Positions 36,419-44,897 are shown, counted from the stretch's first letter. The stretch: DNA of 64,000 nucleotides from Nesterenkonia halotolerans (GCF_014874065.1 NZ_JADBEE010000002.1:1-64000); one strand, 5' to 3'. Program-made: numbers and translations. The notes: generated by a model not told the origin, from the letters alone.

Positions 36419-36682
36419 TCAGCCGAGGCCGCGGCGACGGCGTCCCGCCGAGAGCATCAGGTGCGCCAGCATCAGCACGAAGCCCAGCGGCAGGCCCCAG
36501 AGGCCGACGGCGTAGACCGCGGGATGAGGCTGGTTCTGCAGGAAATACATCACCAGGATGGCCACCAGCGCGAGGCCGGACACACCGGCCACCACCGTGC
36601 CGGACCACAGCAGCACCGCTGGTGCTCGGGAGGCGGCGCGCGGGCTCTCACCGCTCAGGGACGCGCTGGTGGAAGTGGACAT
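36419..36682 (-). CDS. Small two-helix membrane protein
   Basis: This 87-residue protein has a Ser/Ala-rich N terminus, two predicted membrane helices (about 24-47 and 53-78) and a basic C terminus (GRRRRGLG). I do not recognise a family. It leads the operon with the helicase-associated protein and XPB (one-base gap). Its small size and position suggest an accessory role or simple co-transcription. Confidence 0.7.
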   Translation of the reverse strand: MSTSTSASLSGESPRAASRAPAVLLWSGTVVAGVSGLALVAILVMYFLQNQPHPAVYAVGLWGLPLGFVLMLAHLMLSAGRRRRGLG

Positions 36683-36786
36683 GGGTCGATTCTAGCGCGC
36701 GGGTTCTGGCTCGGGCGCCGACGGCGGTACTCTGGAGGCCTTGATCATCAGTACCCATCTCCAACGATTCATGAGGTAAGAGCACC

Positions 36787-37170
36787 GTGCCAACCGGGAA
36801 AGTGAAGTGGTTCGACGCCGAGAAGGGCTTCGGCTTCCTGACGTCAGACGACGGTCAGGAAGTGTTCCTGCACTCCTCCGCCCTGCCCGCGGGAGTCCCC
36901 AGCGTCAAGGCCGGTGCGCGCATGGAGTACGGCATAGCCGATGGACGTCGCGGCAAGCAGGCGCTGTCTGTGCGGCTGCTTGAAGAGGCGCCCTCGGTGG
37001 CCCGGGCCTCGCGCAAGCCTGCCGAGGAGATGGCAGAGCTTGTTCAGGACCTGGTGAACGTGCTGGACAACTCCACCGGTCAGCTGCGCAACGGGCACTA
37101 CCCGCAGACGGCGCAGTCCAAGAAGATCGCCGCCATGCTGCGCCGTGTGGCCGACGAGTTTGATGCCTGA
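36787..37170 (+). CDS. Cold-shock domain protein with C-terminal extension
   Basis: The 127-residue protein begins with a cold-shock domain (1-65): GKVKWFDAEKGFGFL carries RNP-1 and VFLHSSAL carries RNP-2, which bind single-stranded RNA or DNA. A 60-residue helical tail follows (EEMAELVQDLVNVLDNSTGQLRNGHYPQTAQSKKIAAMLRRVADEFDA). This two-part form is common in actinobacteria and differs from the short CspA at 47422. It starts with GTG after GAGGTAAG, and the DUF3027 gene follows after two bases. Confidence 0.93.
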   Translation: MPTGKVKWFDAEKGFGFLTSDDGQEVFLHSSALPAGVPSVKAGARMEYGIADGRRGKQALSVRLLEEAPSVARASRKPAEEMAELVQDLVNVLDNSTGQLRNGHYPQTAQSKKIAAMLRRVADEFDA

Positions 37171-37172
37171 GC

Positions 37173-37568
37173 ATGACTGAGAACACCATCACCGAGCCCG
37201 CATCGCGACCACGCCGCGCCGCGAAGCCGAAGGCTGACCCGACCCTTGCCGAGGCGGTCGACCTGGCCCGCGAGGCGCTCGCCGAGATCACCGAGGACTC
37301 GCAGATCGGTCCGCACCTGAGCATCAGCGCCGAGGCGGACCGTCTGCTCACTCACCGCTTCGCCGCGCAGAAGCCTGGCTACCGCGGCTGGGAGTGGTTC
37401 GTCACCGTGGCCCGCGCTCCGCGCGCCAAGAAGGTCACCGTCTGCGAGCTGGGCCTGCTCCCCGGGGAGGACGCCCTGATCGCCCCGGAGTGGGTGCCCT
37501 GGGTTGAACGTATGAACGACGAGGAGAAGGAAGCTCACCGGGTCGAGCAGGAGTCCGCCGAGGACTGA
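37173..37568 (+). CDS. DUF3027 protein
   Basis: This 131-residue protein matches the actinobacterial DUF3027 family: AEAVDLAREALAEI, then GYRGWEWFVTVARAPRAKKVTVCELGLLPGEDALIAPEWVPW. Relatives in Streptomyces are longer, so this is the compact form. Its function is unknown. The two-base gap from the cold-shock gene shows co-transcription and suggests an RNA- or stress-related job. Confidence 0.88.
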   Translation: MTENTITEPASRPRRAAKPKADPTLAEAVDLAREALAEITEDSQIGPHLSISAEADRLLTHRFAAQKPGYRGWEWFVTVARAPRAKKVTVCELGLLPGEDALIAPEWVPWVERMNDEEKEAHRVEQESAED

Positions 37569-37649
37569 GTCGCCGGCCCTGTCCGTGGGTGCGACGGCAG
37601 CCCCGCTGGGGTGCTGCTCAGCGACCCTGCACTTCAGCGCCCCTCTACC

Positions 37650-38768
37650 TCAGTGACCCAGCACGTGGTCGATGCAGTTCAACAGCCGCGTGACGTCCTC
37701 CGGGTCGATGGCGCTGAAGGTGGCGATCCGCAGCTGATTGCGGCCAAGCTTGCGATAGGGCTCGACATCGACGATGCCGTTGGCCCGCAGCGTTGTGGCG
37801 AGATCAGCGGCGTCGACCTCGTCGGCGAAGTCCACCGTGGTGATCACATTCGAGCGTTCGGCCGGGTCGGTGACGAAGGGCTGAGCCAGCTCATGGGCCT
37901 CCGCCCAGGCATACACCCGTCCGGCGGAATCCGCCGTGCGGGTCGCGGCGAAGTCCATGCCACCGTTGCCATTGAGCCAGCGGACCTGTTCGTTGAGCGT
38001 GACCAGCGTGGCCAGCGCAGGAGTGTTGTAGGTCTGGTTCTTCCGTGAGTTCTCGATCGCGGTGGTCAGCTGCAGGAAGTCCGGCACCCAGCGCTCGGTC
38101 TCGAGCTGCTCGGCCCGTTCGATGGCGGCCGGGGACATCATCGCCAGCCACAGCCCGCCGTCGGAGGCGAAGTTCTTCTGCGGCCCGAAGTAATAGGCGT
38201 CGGTCTCGGTGACGTCCACCGGGAGTCCGCCGGCGGCGGAGGTGCCGTCGACCAGGACCAGCGCGCCCCCGTCAGCGCCGGGCACTCGCTTCACCGGCGC
38301 TGCAACACCCGTGGAGGTCTCGTTGTGCGGCCACGCGTAGGCGTCCACACCAGCTTCGGCTGCCGGGCTGGGCAGTGTCCCAGGTTCCGCGCTGAGGATG
38401 CTGGAACGCTGAAGGAAGGGGGCCTTGTCAGTGGCCTGGGCGAACTTCGAGCCGAACTCGCCGAAGGCGAGATGCTGAGCCTTCTGCTGGACCAGGCAGA
38501 ACGAGGCGATGTCCCAGAACGCGGTGGAGCCACCGACGCCGAGGATCAGCTCGTACCCATCCGGAGCGCCGAAGAACTGGTGCAGCCCCTCGCGGACCTC
38601 TGCGACCAGGTTCTTCACTGGCGCCTGCCGGTGAGAGGTCCCCAACAGTTTCATCCCCGCCGCGGAGAGTGCCTCGATCTGGGCTGCGCGCACCTTCGAG
38701 GGCCCGGCGCCGAAGCGGCCGTCCTGGGGCAGCATTTCTCGGGGGATGGTGATGCGCTGCTCAGACAT
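37650..38768 (-). CDS. serC: Phosphoserine aminotransferase
   Basis: This 372-residue PLP enzyme makes 3-phosphoserine from 3-phosphohydroxypyruvate and glutamate in serine synthesis. The N terminus DGRFGAGPSKVR and the PLP-lysine segment DAYYFGPQKNFASDGGLW identify the class V, mycobacterial-type SerC. GTSHRQAPVKNLV is the substrate-contact region. The ATG at 38768 follows a GGAGTC. It is divergent from the DtxR-type regulator. Confidence 0.95.
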   Translation of the reverse strand: MSEQRITIPREMLPQDGRFGAGPSKVRAAQIEALSAAGMKLLGTSHRQAPVKNLVAEVREGLHQFFGAPDGYELILGVGGSTAFWDIASFCLVQQKAQHLAFGEFGSKFAQATDKAPFLQRSSILSAEPGTLPSPAAEAGVDAYAWPHNETSTGVAAPVKRVPGADGGALVLVDGTSAAGGLPVDVTETDAYYFGPQKNFASDGGLWLAMMSPAAIERAEQLETERWVPDFLQLTTAIENSRKNQTYNTPALATLVTLNEQVRWLNGNGGMDFAATRTADSAGRVYAWAEAHELAQPFVTDPAERSNVITTVDFADEVDAADLATTLRANGIVDVEPYRKLGRNQLRIATFSAIDPEDVTRLLNCIDHVLGH

Positions 38769-38891
38769 GGAGACTCCTATATATAGGGCAGAGTTGCTGG
38801 TGGCGATCGGACGAGGGGCCGGGGCCTCCGGTGGTCGGGCGGGCACAACAGGTTCAGCACCATTGCCGGGGCGCTCAGGTGCCGATCTATG

Positions 38892-38899
38892 CTGTACAG
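38892..38899. promoter_or_regulatory. CTGTACAG palindrome at the DtxR-type promoter
   Basis: CTGTACAG (38892-38899) is the core of the 10-bp palindrome GCTGTACAGC and overlaps a TATGCT -10-like hexamer. The same 8-mer is found at 41134-41141 upstream of the HNH gene. Confidence 0.3.
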
Positions 38900-38971
38900 C
38901 AGCTGCTTCCACCAGGACGAACAGCGCCGGGCCCAGGTTACCAAGGCGCGGCGCAAGAGAGAGAGTCATAC

Positions 38972-39700
38972 GTGACCGATCTGATCGACACCACCGAGAT
39001 GTATCTGCGCACCATCCTCGATCTCGAGGAGGAGGAGATCGTCCCGCTGCGCGCCAGGATCGCAGAGCGCCTCGAGCATTCAGGGCCCACGGTGTCCCAG
39101 ACCGTTGCACGCATGGAACGAGACGGTCTGCTCGTGCTCACCGCCGATCGGCGACTCCAGCTGACCGAGTCGGGGCGGGGGCTCGCCGTGCAGGTGATGC
39201 GCAAGCACCGGCTGGCCGAACGTCTGCTCTCCGATGTCATCGGCCTGGAATGGCCCTATATCCATGAAGAGGCCTGCCGCTGGGAACACGTGATGAGCGA
39301 GCGGGTGGAACGTCGACTCGTCGAGATTCTGCAGTCCCCGGTGGAATCGCCCTACGGCAACCCGATCCCCGGACTGGAGGAGCTCGGCGTGGTGCTCCCG
39401 GCGGTCCAGCCCACACCCACGAGAATCACACTGCGGCAGGCGGCCGAGACCGACCCCGACGGCACATCAGGAGCCCAGTGGCAGGTGAAGCGTCTGGCGG
39501 AGTCCATCCAGATGGAGCCCGAGGTGCTGGAGCAGCTCCTCGAGGCTGGTCTGCGCCCCGGCGGAGCTCTGCGACTGCGGGGTCTGAACCAGGCTCACGT
39601 GATGCTCGAGGTCGCGCCTTCTGCGGAGCCCCCCTTCGAGGTCGAGCTGCCGCTGGAGGTCGCCCAGCACATCTTCGTGGCGGAGATCCTCGCCGGCTGA
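38972..39700 (+). CDS. DtxR/IdeR-type metal-dependent repressor
   Basis: The 242-residue regulator has an N-terminal winged helix, a dimerisation domain and an SH3-like C-terminal domain. With the GTG at 38972 its numbering matches Corynebacterium DtxR exactly: Met10, His79, Glu83, His98, Cys102, Glu105 and His106 are all in place, so both metal sites of the central region are intact. This supports the start choice and an Fe(II) or Mn(II) sensing role controlling iron uptake and storage genes. GAGAGAG lies upstream. It is divergent from serC with a 203-base gap. Confidence 0.94.
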   Translation: MTDLIDTTEMYLRTILDLEEEEIVPLRARIAERLEHSGPTVSQTVARMERDGLLVLTADRRLQLTESGRGLAVQVMRKHRLAERLLSDVIGLEWPYIHEEACRWEHVMSERVERRLVEILQSPVESPYGNPIPGLEELGVVLPAVQPTPTRITLRQAAETDPDGTSGAQWQVKRLAESIQMEPEVLEQLLEAGLRPGGALRLRGLNQAHVMLEVAPSAEPPFEVELPLEVAQHIFVAEILAG

Positions 39701-40152
39701 GTGCCCGCTGAATGGCTCCTGATTGCGGGGATGTCACGGCCGATGACGCAGAAGATCACAAAAATATCGGGAGGTCGTGATCTCTCTCGAGATCTTGTCA
39801 GAATAGCGTCAAGGCGCGCTGATCAGGGGTTTTATAGGCCGTCCAAGAGATCAGCGGGGGCCTGAAGGGTGACGTGAGAACCTCAACGCCAGGCATTTCT
39901 CCACTGACCGTGACCTGAGCGTGACAATTTTATCGATCTGTTATACCGTCGTACTCGTGCTCGCGGCCGCTGTCCGATGTCGCAAGCTCCTCCAGTCAGA
40001 TCTCCTCCTGCCGCTGACCGGGGCCGTTTGAAAAAACTACCGCTAGGCAGGGTGCGGAGCACCGCGGTCAATCTAGACCTGAAGATGGTGAGCTTCCCGG
40101 CTTGCACTTCACGAAGGCGGTCCCGCAACTTACAGGGAGAGGTTTCCAAGAA
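39701..40152. other. Long untranslated region before the NlpC/P60 gene
   Basis: No gene is seen in 452 bases. The region is unusually AT-rich in parts. It holds AGATCAC...GTGATCT (39753-39759 with 39777-39783), a GATCTC...GAGATC hairpin just after, and a promoter-like stretch near 39915-39945 (TGACAA, then TTATACC). A leader of about 200 bases follows, with GGTGC-GGA-GCACC among other small hairpins. Leaders before actinobacterial NlpC/P60 genes often carry a cyclic di-AMP (ydaO) riboswitch; I could not match its conserved core here. Confidence 0.5.
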
Positions 40153-41034
40153 GTGACTGACAACATGACTTTCGTCTCACGCCGTGACCGGCGCCGCCAG
40201 GCCAAGCCTTCACTGGCTCAGGCCGTGGCATCCAACGCCGGCACCGTGGGACGAGGCGCCGCGGTTGCCGTGGCAGCTTCGGGCCTGGTGATCACCTCCG
40301 GAGTCGCCGCCAACGCATCCACCAACGTCGAGACCCCCGAGGTCACCACCCTTGAGGTCGCAGCAACTGGTCTCAGCGTGGAGCGCGCCAGCAACACCTC
40401 CTCGGTTGCCGTGACGGCCTCCCGTGAGGTTGAGCTCTCCTTCGACCGCCCGGTCGTCACCTCCACTCCTGCACCAGAGCCCGAGCCGGAACCGGAGCCA
40501 GTCGTCGAAGAGGCTGCCGCAGTGGTTCCCGCCTCCCCGCAGGTCGAGCAGGAAGCCCCCGCCGAGCAGGCGCAGACGCAGCAGGCCGCTCAGCAGCAGG
40601 CACAGCAGGCCGACACCGGTCAGCAGGCCACGGGCAACACCCAGGTCGCCTCCTCCGAGCCGGCACAGACCGAAGCACCAGCCTCCAGCGGCGGCAACGG
40701 CTCGGTCGTCGGCGCAGCGTATGCAGGCCTCGGCAACCCCTACTCCTACGGCGGCAGCAGCACCAGCGGCTGGGACTGCTCGGGATTCATCAACTGGGCC
40801 TACGCCCAGGCCGGTGTCTCCGTGCCCCGCAGCACCTACGCCATGATGGGCTCCATGCGGCAGGTCTCCTCCCCCTCACCGGGCGACATCGTCATCCAGA
40901 ACGGTGGCAGCCACGCCGCCATCTACGTGGGCAACGGTCAGCTCATCGGCGCGAACAACCCCCGCGTGGGCACGGTGCAGTACTCCCTGAACTCCCCGTA
41001 CTGGTCCAACACCATGTACCTGAGCGCCAACTGA
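40153..41034 (+). CDS. Secreted NlpC/P60 peptidoglycan endopeptidase
   Basis: The 293-residue protein has a long basic N region and signal-peptide-like hydrophobic stretch (about 28-55, ending VAANA), a Pro/Glu/Gln-rich linker (about 95-185), and a C-terminal NlpC/P60 domain with catalytic Cys209 in WDCSGFINWAY and His in GSHAAIYVG. Such enzymes cut peptide stems in the cell wall and act in growth and cell separation. The start is the GTG at 40153 (GGAGAGG upstream) or the ATG at 40165. A perfect hairpin terminator follows. Confidence 0.9.
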   Translation: MTDNMTFVSRRDRRRQAKPSLAQAVASNAGTVGRGAAVAVAASGLVITSGVAANASTNVETPEVTTLEVAATGLSVERASNTSSVAVTASREVELSFDRPVVTSTPAPEPEPEPEPVVEEAAAVVPASPQVEQEAPAEQAQTQQAAQQQAQQADTGQQATGNTQVASSEPAQTEAPASSGGNGSVVGAAYAGLGNPYSYGGSSTSGWDCSGFINWAYAQAGVSVPRSTYAMMGSMRQVSSPSPGDIVIQNGGSHAAIYVGNGQLIGANNPRVGTVQYSLNSPYWSNTMYLSAN

Positions 41035-41059
41035 CGCGTCAGCACTGAACAAACCTCGG

Positions 41060-41103
41060 CCGCAGGGCGCGATCCCATCAGGGATCGCGCCCTGCGGTTT
41101 TTT
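41060..41103 (+). terminator. Strong terminator after NlpC/P60 gene
   Basis: CCGCAGGGCGCGATCCC (41060-41076) pairs with 41081-41097 over 17 perfect base pairs around the tetraloop ATCA, and six T residues follow. Confidence 0.95.
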
Positions 41104-41123
41104 CTGTTCCCTGCCCCAGCGTC

Positions 41124-41143
41124 TATATTGAGCCTGTACAGGC
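41124..41143. promoter_or_regulatory. Promoter-like box and palindrome before HNH gene
   Basis: TATATT (41124-41129) resembles a -10 box, and the 12-bp palindrome GCCTGTACAGGC (41132-41143) lies just after it, where transcription would start. It shares CTGTACAG with 38892-38899. Confidence 0.35.
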
Positions 41144-41241
41144 AGAGCAGGACAGCTGTTGAACCCTGTGAGAGACGTGCCGAACCCCGCGACGCGGCGG
41201 CCCGGCTTCCCGAGCAGGGGTGAACGCACGGGAGCCCCGAT

Positions 41242-41742
41242 ATGCGCACACTGGTGCTCAATGCAGGCTACGAGCCTCTGAGCGTGGTCACGTCGCGTCG
41301 CGCCGCTGTATTGGTCATGCGCGGCAAGGCCAGCGTGCTGGCCGAGGACCGCATTCCCATCACGACGCCCACTCTGATGGTGCCCCGACCGGCGGTGATC
41401 CTGCTCCATCACTACGTGCGAGTGTCTCGCCACGCGCCCGCAGCCCCCTCGCGAAGGAGCATCCTGCGTCGCGACGGTCGCCTGTGCACCTACTGCTCGC
41501 GACCGGCCGCGACCGTGGACCATGTCATCCCTCGCGCCCGCGGCGGGGACTCCAGCTGGGAGAACCTGGTGGCCTGCTGCGGCGCCTGCAACGCACGCAA
41601 AGGAAGCAAGACTCTCGACGAGCTGGGCTGGACGCTCACCATCACTCCGCAGGCACCGCCGCACCACGTCTGGATGCCGGTGGAACTCGATGCGCCGCGC
41701 GATGTGTGGATGCCCTTCCTGAGTCATGCCCGCGCCTGTTGA
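41242..41742 (+). CDS. HNH endonuclease
   Basis: The 166-residue protein has an HNH nuclease domain (about 75-128) with paired zinc-binding CxxC motifs: LCTYCSRP, then VDHVIPRARGGDSSWENLVACCGACNARKGS, where DH, N and the second Cys pair form the core. The N terminus (MRTLVLNAGYEPLSVV) matches a widespread single-domain HNH family in actinobacteria. The DNA target and role are unknown; nothing marks it as part of a mobile element. Its end overlaps mobA by 17 bases. Confidence 0.9.
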   Translation: MRTLVLNAGYEPLSVVTSRRAAVLVMRGKASVLAEDRIPITTPTLMVPRPAVILLHHYVRVSRHAPAAPSRRSILRRDGRLCTYCSRPAATVDHVIPRARGGDSSWENLVACCGACNARKGSKTLDELGWTLTITPQAPPHHVWMPVELDAPRDVWMPFLSHARAC

Positions 41743-42379
41743 ACCCGTCCTGCAGGCGGTCCTGCTCGCGGGCGGCACCGGCAGTCGCCTGGGCGGCGAG
41801 GACAAGGCGCTGCTCATGCGCGGGGGCAGCACACTGCTGAGTCGGTGGTTGGAGGAACTGGAGTTGCGGAAGATCCGCACCGCCGTCGTCGGACCCGTGC
41901 ATCTGCGAGCTCAGGTGCGCGAGGGAGTGGATCTGGTCCAGGAGGAACCGGCATTCTCCGGTCCGGCCGCGGGGATCCTGGCGGGAGCCCGCGCCCTGCA
42001 GCACAGCGGCCAGCTCGGGGAGGGCCCGAGTGCGACGCTGGTCCTGGCAGTGGACCTGGTCTCGCCCGGACCGGTGCTCGAGTGGCTCCTGGCCCAGCTG
42101 GGTGCGGCGACCGCCGCCGATGCTGTGCTTCCCAGGGACGAATCAGGGCGAGACCAGTATCTGTGTATGGCTGTGCCCACCGCCTGGCTGCAGTGGCGCG
42201 CGCAGGAGCTGGGCCCGGCGGGACTCGCGAACGCCCGGGCCCGCACACTGCTGGACGGGTTCGACGGCGTCGGAACGCTGGTGCGCCCGGTGATCCCGGC
42301 GGAGCTCGGCGCCGATATCGACACGGTGGAGGATGCCCTGCGGTGGGGGATCGACCTCCCAGGTGCGGCCGGGCGTTGA
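41726..42379 (+). CDS. mobA: MobA-like molybdenum cofactor guanylyltransferase
   Basis: The 217-residue nucleotidyltransferase has the N-terminal signature LAGGTGSRLGGEDKALL for GTP binding and the Asp-containing LAVDLVSPGP, where MobA enzymes usually have DxP for Mg binding. It would join GMP to molybdopterin to make MGD, needed by the oxidoreductase at 44898. The gene overlaps the HNH gene end, so it starts the Mo cofactor cluster. The product is slightly longer than E. coli MobA. Confidence 0.88.
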   Translation: MPAPVEPVLQAVLLAGGTGSRLGGEDKALLMRGGSTLLSRWLEELELRKIRTAVVGPVHLRAQVREGVDLVQEEPAFSGPAAGILAGARALQHSGQLGEGPSATLVLAVDLVSPGPVLEWLLAQLGAATAADAVLPRDESGRDQYLCMAVPTAWLQWRAQELGPAGLANARARTLLDGFDGVGTLVRPVIPAELGADIDTVEDALRWGIDLPGAAGR

Positions 42380-42436
42380 TGCTGTGAGATTCTGGAACGA
42401 ACCACGAACCGTCTGCGCATCGGCGAAGGAGCTGGC

Positions 42437-42742
42437 ATGACAGAAGGCAGGATGACAGAAGAAGAGGACCACACCCGGGAGTCCATCGAGCTCTGGGTCA
42501 GAGAACTTGCCCACCACCTGGAGATCGACGGCGTGCAGATCGACGTCGACGCGATCCTGGCCCTGGCAGGGGAGGCGGCCCACACCGTGGTCCGCCCCGC
42601 GGCACCCGTGACGACCTACCTCGTCGGCTACGTCGCCGGGCTCGCCGAGGCCACCGGTCAGGCCGACTTCGCCACCGCTTCCCGAGCCGCCTCGAACGTC
42701 GCGTCCCAGCTTCTTCAGCGTCGGTCCGGAGCGGTGGGCTGA
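42437..42742 (+). CDS. DUF6457 protein
   Basis: The 101-residue helical protein (SIELWVRELAHHLEI...LALAGEAAHTVVRPAAPVTTYLVGYVAGLA) matches DUF6457, a small domain often found alone or fused to MobA in actinobacterial Mo cofactor operons. GAAGGAG is six bases before the ATG. Its place between mobA and moeA supports a helper role in cofactor maturation; no reaction is known. Confidence 0.85.
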   Translation: MTEGRMTEEEDHTRESIELWVRELAHHLEIDGVQIDVDAILALAGEAAHTVVRPAAPVTTYLVGYVAGLAEATGQADFATASRAASNVASQLLQRRSGAVG

Positions 42743-42818
42743 ACGCGACGCAGATGGCTGTGGACCAGCGGAGGCTGAGACCGTCCCCTGTGCGGAGGCC
42801 TTCGGCAGGAAGACGCGC

Positions 42819-44048
42819 ATGCTGAGCTTCAACGAGGCGCGGTCGCGCGCCGCCTCCGTAGACCCGCTGGCCGCGGTGACCGTGCCCCTGGAACAGGCCG
42901 CGGGACACATTCTCGCGGAGCCGGTCCACGCCGCCCAGGATGTGCCCCATGTGGCGACCTCGGCGATGGACGGCTGGGCGCTTGCGGCTCCTCTGCAGAA
43001 CAACCAGGCGCCCGCCGGTTGGACGCTGCGGGCCGAGGCTGTGCACAGTCCGGTCCAGCAGCTCGCGCCGCTGGAACCCGGTGAGGCGGCCGAAGTGGTC
43101 ACCGGCTCTCCCGTGCCGCAGGGGACCGTCTCGGTGCTGCGCAGCGAGCATGGAATCCTCGACGGACGACTCCTTCGCGCCGCCGCCGCGACTCCCGACA
43201 CCGCGCCTCGTCGCAACATCCGGCCCGTCGGCACCGAATGTCCCGCGGGGACCCAGGTGCTCTCGGCCGGCACCCTGCTGACCCCGGCGCGCGCCGCCAT
43301 CGCGGCCGTGGCCGGTCGCGATCGACTCGCAGTGGTCCCGCGTCCCAGGGTCCACCTGGTCCTCACCGGAGAAGAGGTCATCACCAGCGGCATCCCCTCC
43401 GGCGGCCAGGTGCGCGATGTCTTCGGACTCGCGCTGCCGGGGATGCTCACCGAGATAGGGGCCGCCTCCGTGGCCTCGACACGGCTCGGGGACGATCACG
43501 AGGCGCTGGCCCGCGAGCTTGCACAGCTGCTCGAGGCCGGCGCGACGGAGCTGATCATCACCAGCGGGGGCACCTCGCATTCCCGCGCTGACTCGCTGCG
43601 CCCGGCCCTGCGACGCCTGGGTGCCGAGCTGATCACGGATTCGGTGGACATGCGACCCGGTCATCCCACGGTGGTTGCCCGACTCCAGGGCTCCGCCGGG
43701 ACCGTGCATCTGCTGGGTCTGCCCGGCAATCCGCTGGCAGGGTTCGCCGCGCTGGCAGCAGTGGGAACACCGCTGATCGGCGCGCTCAGGGGTGTTCCGG
43801 AGACCGAGCGGACGCGTACGCTGAGCCTCACGGCCGGTGCGCGGATCCACGGTGCTGACCACGGGGTGCGTCTGCTCCCCGTCCGGATCAGACCGGAGGG
43901 TGCGGTGCCGCTGGAGCACAGCAGCTCCCATATGATGCGGGGACTGGCCGACGCGGATGCGCTGGCCATCGTGACTCGCGGCGGCGCGGACCCGAGAGAG
44001 GTGCTTGAGGGTCTGGACGTGCCGGGACAGCGAAGGGGAGGACACTGA
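42819..44048 (+). CDS. moeA: Molybdopterin molybdotransferase MoeA
   Basis: The 409-residue enzyme inserts molybdate into adenylylated molybdopterin. It has the MoeA N-terminal region (VPLEQAAGHILAEPVHAAQDVPHVATSAMDGWAL), the MoCF-binding domain with LVLTGEEVITSG-like and ITSGGTSHSRADS blocks, and the C-terminal domain after GLPGNPLAGFAAL. Its TGA overlaps the fdhD ATG by one base. AGGAAG lies upstream of the start. Confidence 0.94.
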   Translation: MLSFNEARSRAASVDPLAAVTVPLEQAAGHILAEPVHAAQDVPHVATSAMDGWALAAPLQNNQAPAGWTLRAEAVHSPVQQLAPLEPGEAAEVVTGSPVPQGTVSVLRSEHGILDGRLLRAAAATPDTAPRRNIRPVGTECPAGTQVLSAGTLLTPARAAIAAVAGRDRLAVVPRPRVHLVLTGEEVITSGIPSGGQVRDVFGLALPGMLTEIGAASVASTRLGDDHEALARELAQLLEAGATELIITSGGTSHSRADSLRPALRRLGAELITDSVDMRPGHPTVVARLQGSAGTVHLLGLPGNPLAGFAALAAVGTPLIGALRGVPETERTRTLSLTAGARIHGADHGVRLLPVRIRPEGAVPLEHSSSHMMRGLADADALAIVTRGGADPREVLEGLDVPGQRRGGH

Positions 44049-44893
44049 TGGGTCGACTCACACAACGCCGACGGGTGACCACGATCCGAGCTGAGGGCAG
44101 CGTCACCAAGGTGGATCAGCTGGCGGTGGAAGAGCCCCTGGAGCTGCGCCTGGGCGGAGAATCCTTCACCGTGACCATGCGAACCCCCGGGCACGACTTC
44201 GAGCTCGCCGCAGGCTTTCTGGTGGCCGAAGGAATCATCTCCACACGGGAGGACCTGCGCAGCCTGCGCTACTGCGCCGGCACCGATGAGCTCGGAAATC
44301 AGACCTACAACGTGATCGACGCCGAGCTGGACACCCCAGTGCCCCTGGCCACCCGGCTGCAGGCCCGCAACGTGCTCACCACCTCGGCCTGTGGCATCTG
44401 CGGGACGACCTCCATCGACGCGGTGGAGAAGACCCTGCCCGCTCGGGGTCCCGCGCAGCTGCGCATCGACGCCGCGACCCTGCTGCGGCTGCCCGAGCTC
44501 ATGCGCACCGAACAACAGGTGTTCCGCAAGACCGGCGGGGTCCACGCCGCGGCCCTCTTCGATGCTCAGGGCACGCTGCTGTGCCTGCGCGAGGACGTGG
44601 GACGTCACAACGCGGTGGACAAGGTGGTCGGCTGGGCGCTGACCCAGGAGCGGCTTCCGCTGAGCGGCACCGTCCTGCAGGTCTCCGGGCGGGCCTCCTT
44701 CGAACTCGTGCAGAAGGCAGCCCTTGCGGGCATCGAGATGCTCGCGGCGGTCGGGGCGCCGTCGTCGTTGGCAGCCGACCTCGCTGAGCGTTCGGCGCTC
44801 ACACTTGCCGGGTTCTCCCGGGGCGGCTCGATCAACCTCTACACCCACCCTGAACGAGTCCACGTGGAACAGCTCGCCGAACAGAGGATCTGA
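44048..44893 (+). CDS. fdhD: Formate dehydrogenase sulfurtransferase FdhD
   Basis: The 281-residue protein delivers sulfur from a cysteine desulfurase to the Mo cofactor of formate dehydrogenases. The reactive Cys pair is in SACGICGTTS (Cys115 and Cys118), and the GRASFELVQKAALAGIEML and HPERV segments are typical. It is placed directly before the oxidoreductase it should activate (4-base gap). Confidence 0.95.
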   Translation: MGRLTQRRRVTTIRAEGSVTKVDQLAVEEPLELRLGGESFTVTMRTPGHDFELAAGFLVAEGIISTREDLRSLRYCAGTDELGNQTYNVIDAELDTPVPLATRLQARNVLTTSACGICGTTSIDAVEKTLPARGPAQLRIDAATLLRLPELMRTEQQVFRKTGGVHAAALFDAQGTLLCLREDVGRHNAVDKVVGWALTQERLPLSGTVLQVSGRASFELVQKAALAGIEMLAAVGAPSSLAADLAERSALTLAGFSRGGSINLYTHPERVHVEQLAEQRI

Positions 44894-44897
44894 CGTC

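Noticed and set aside
39960..40152. Firm call of a cyclic di-AMP riboswitch
   Set aside because: Position fits, but the conserved ydaO core could not be matched by eye, so the stretch is listed only as an unassigned leader.
41242..41742. Mobile element or homing nuclease
   Set aside because: The HNH gene has no flanking repeats, integrase or interrupted host gene and runs directly into mobA.
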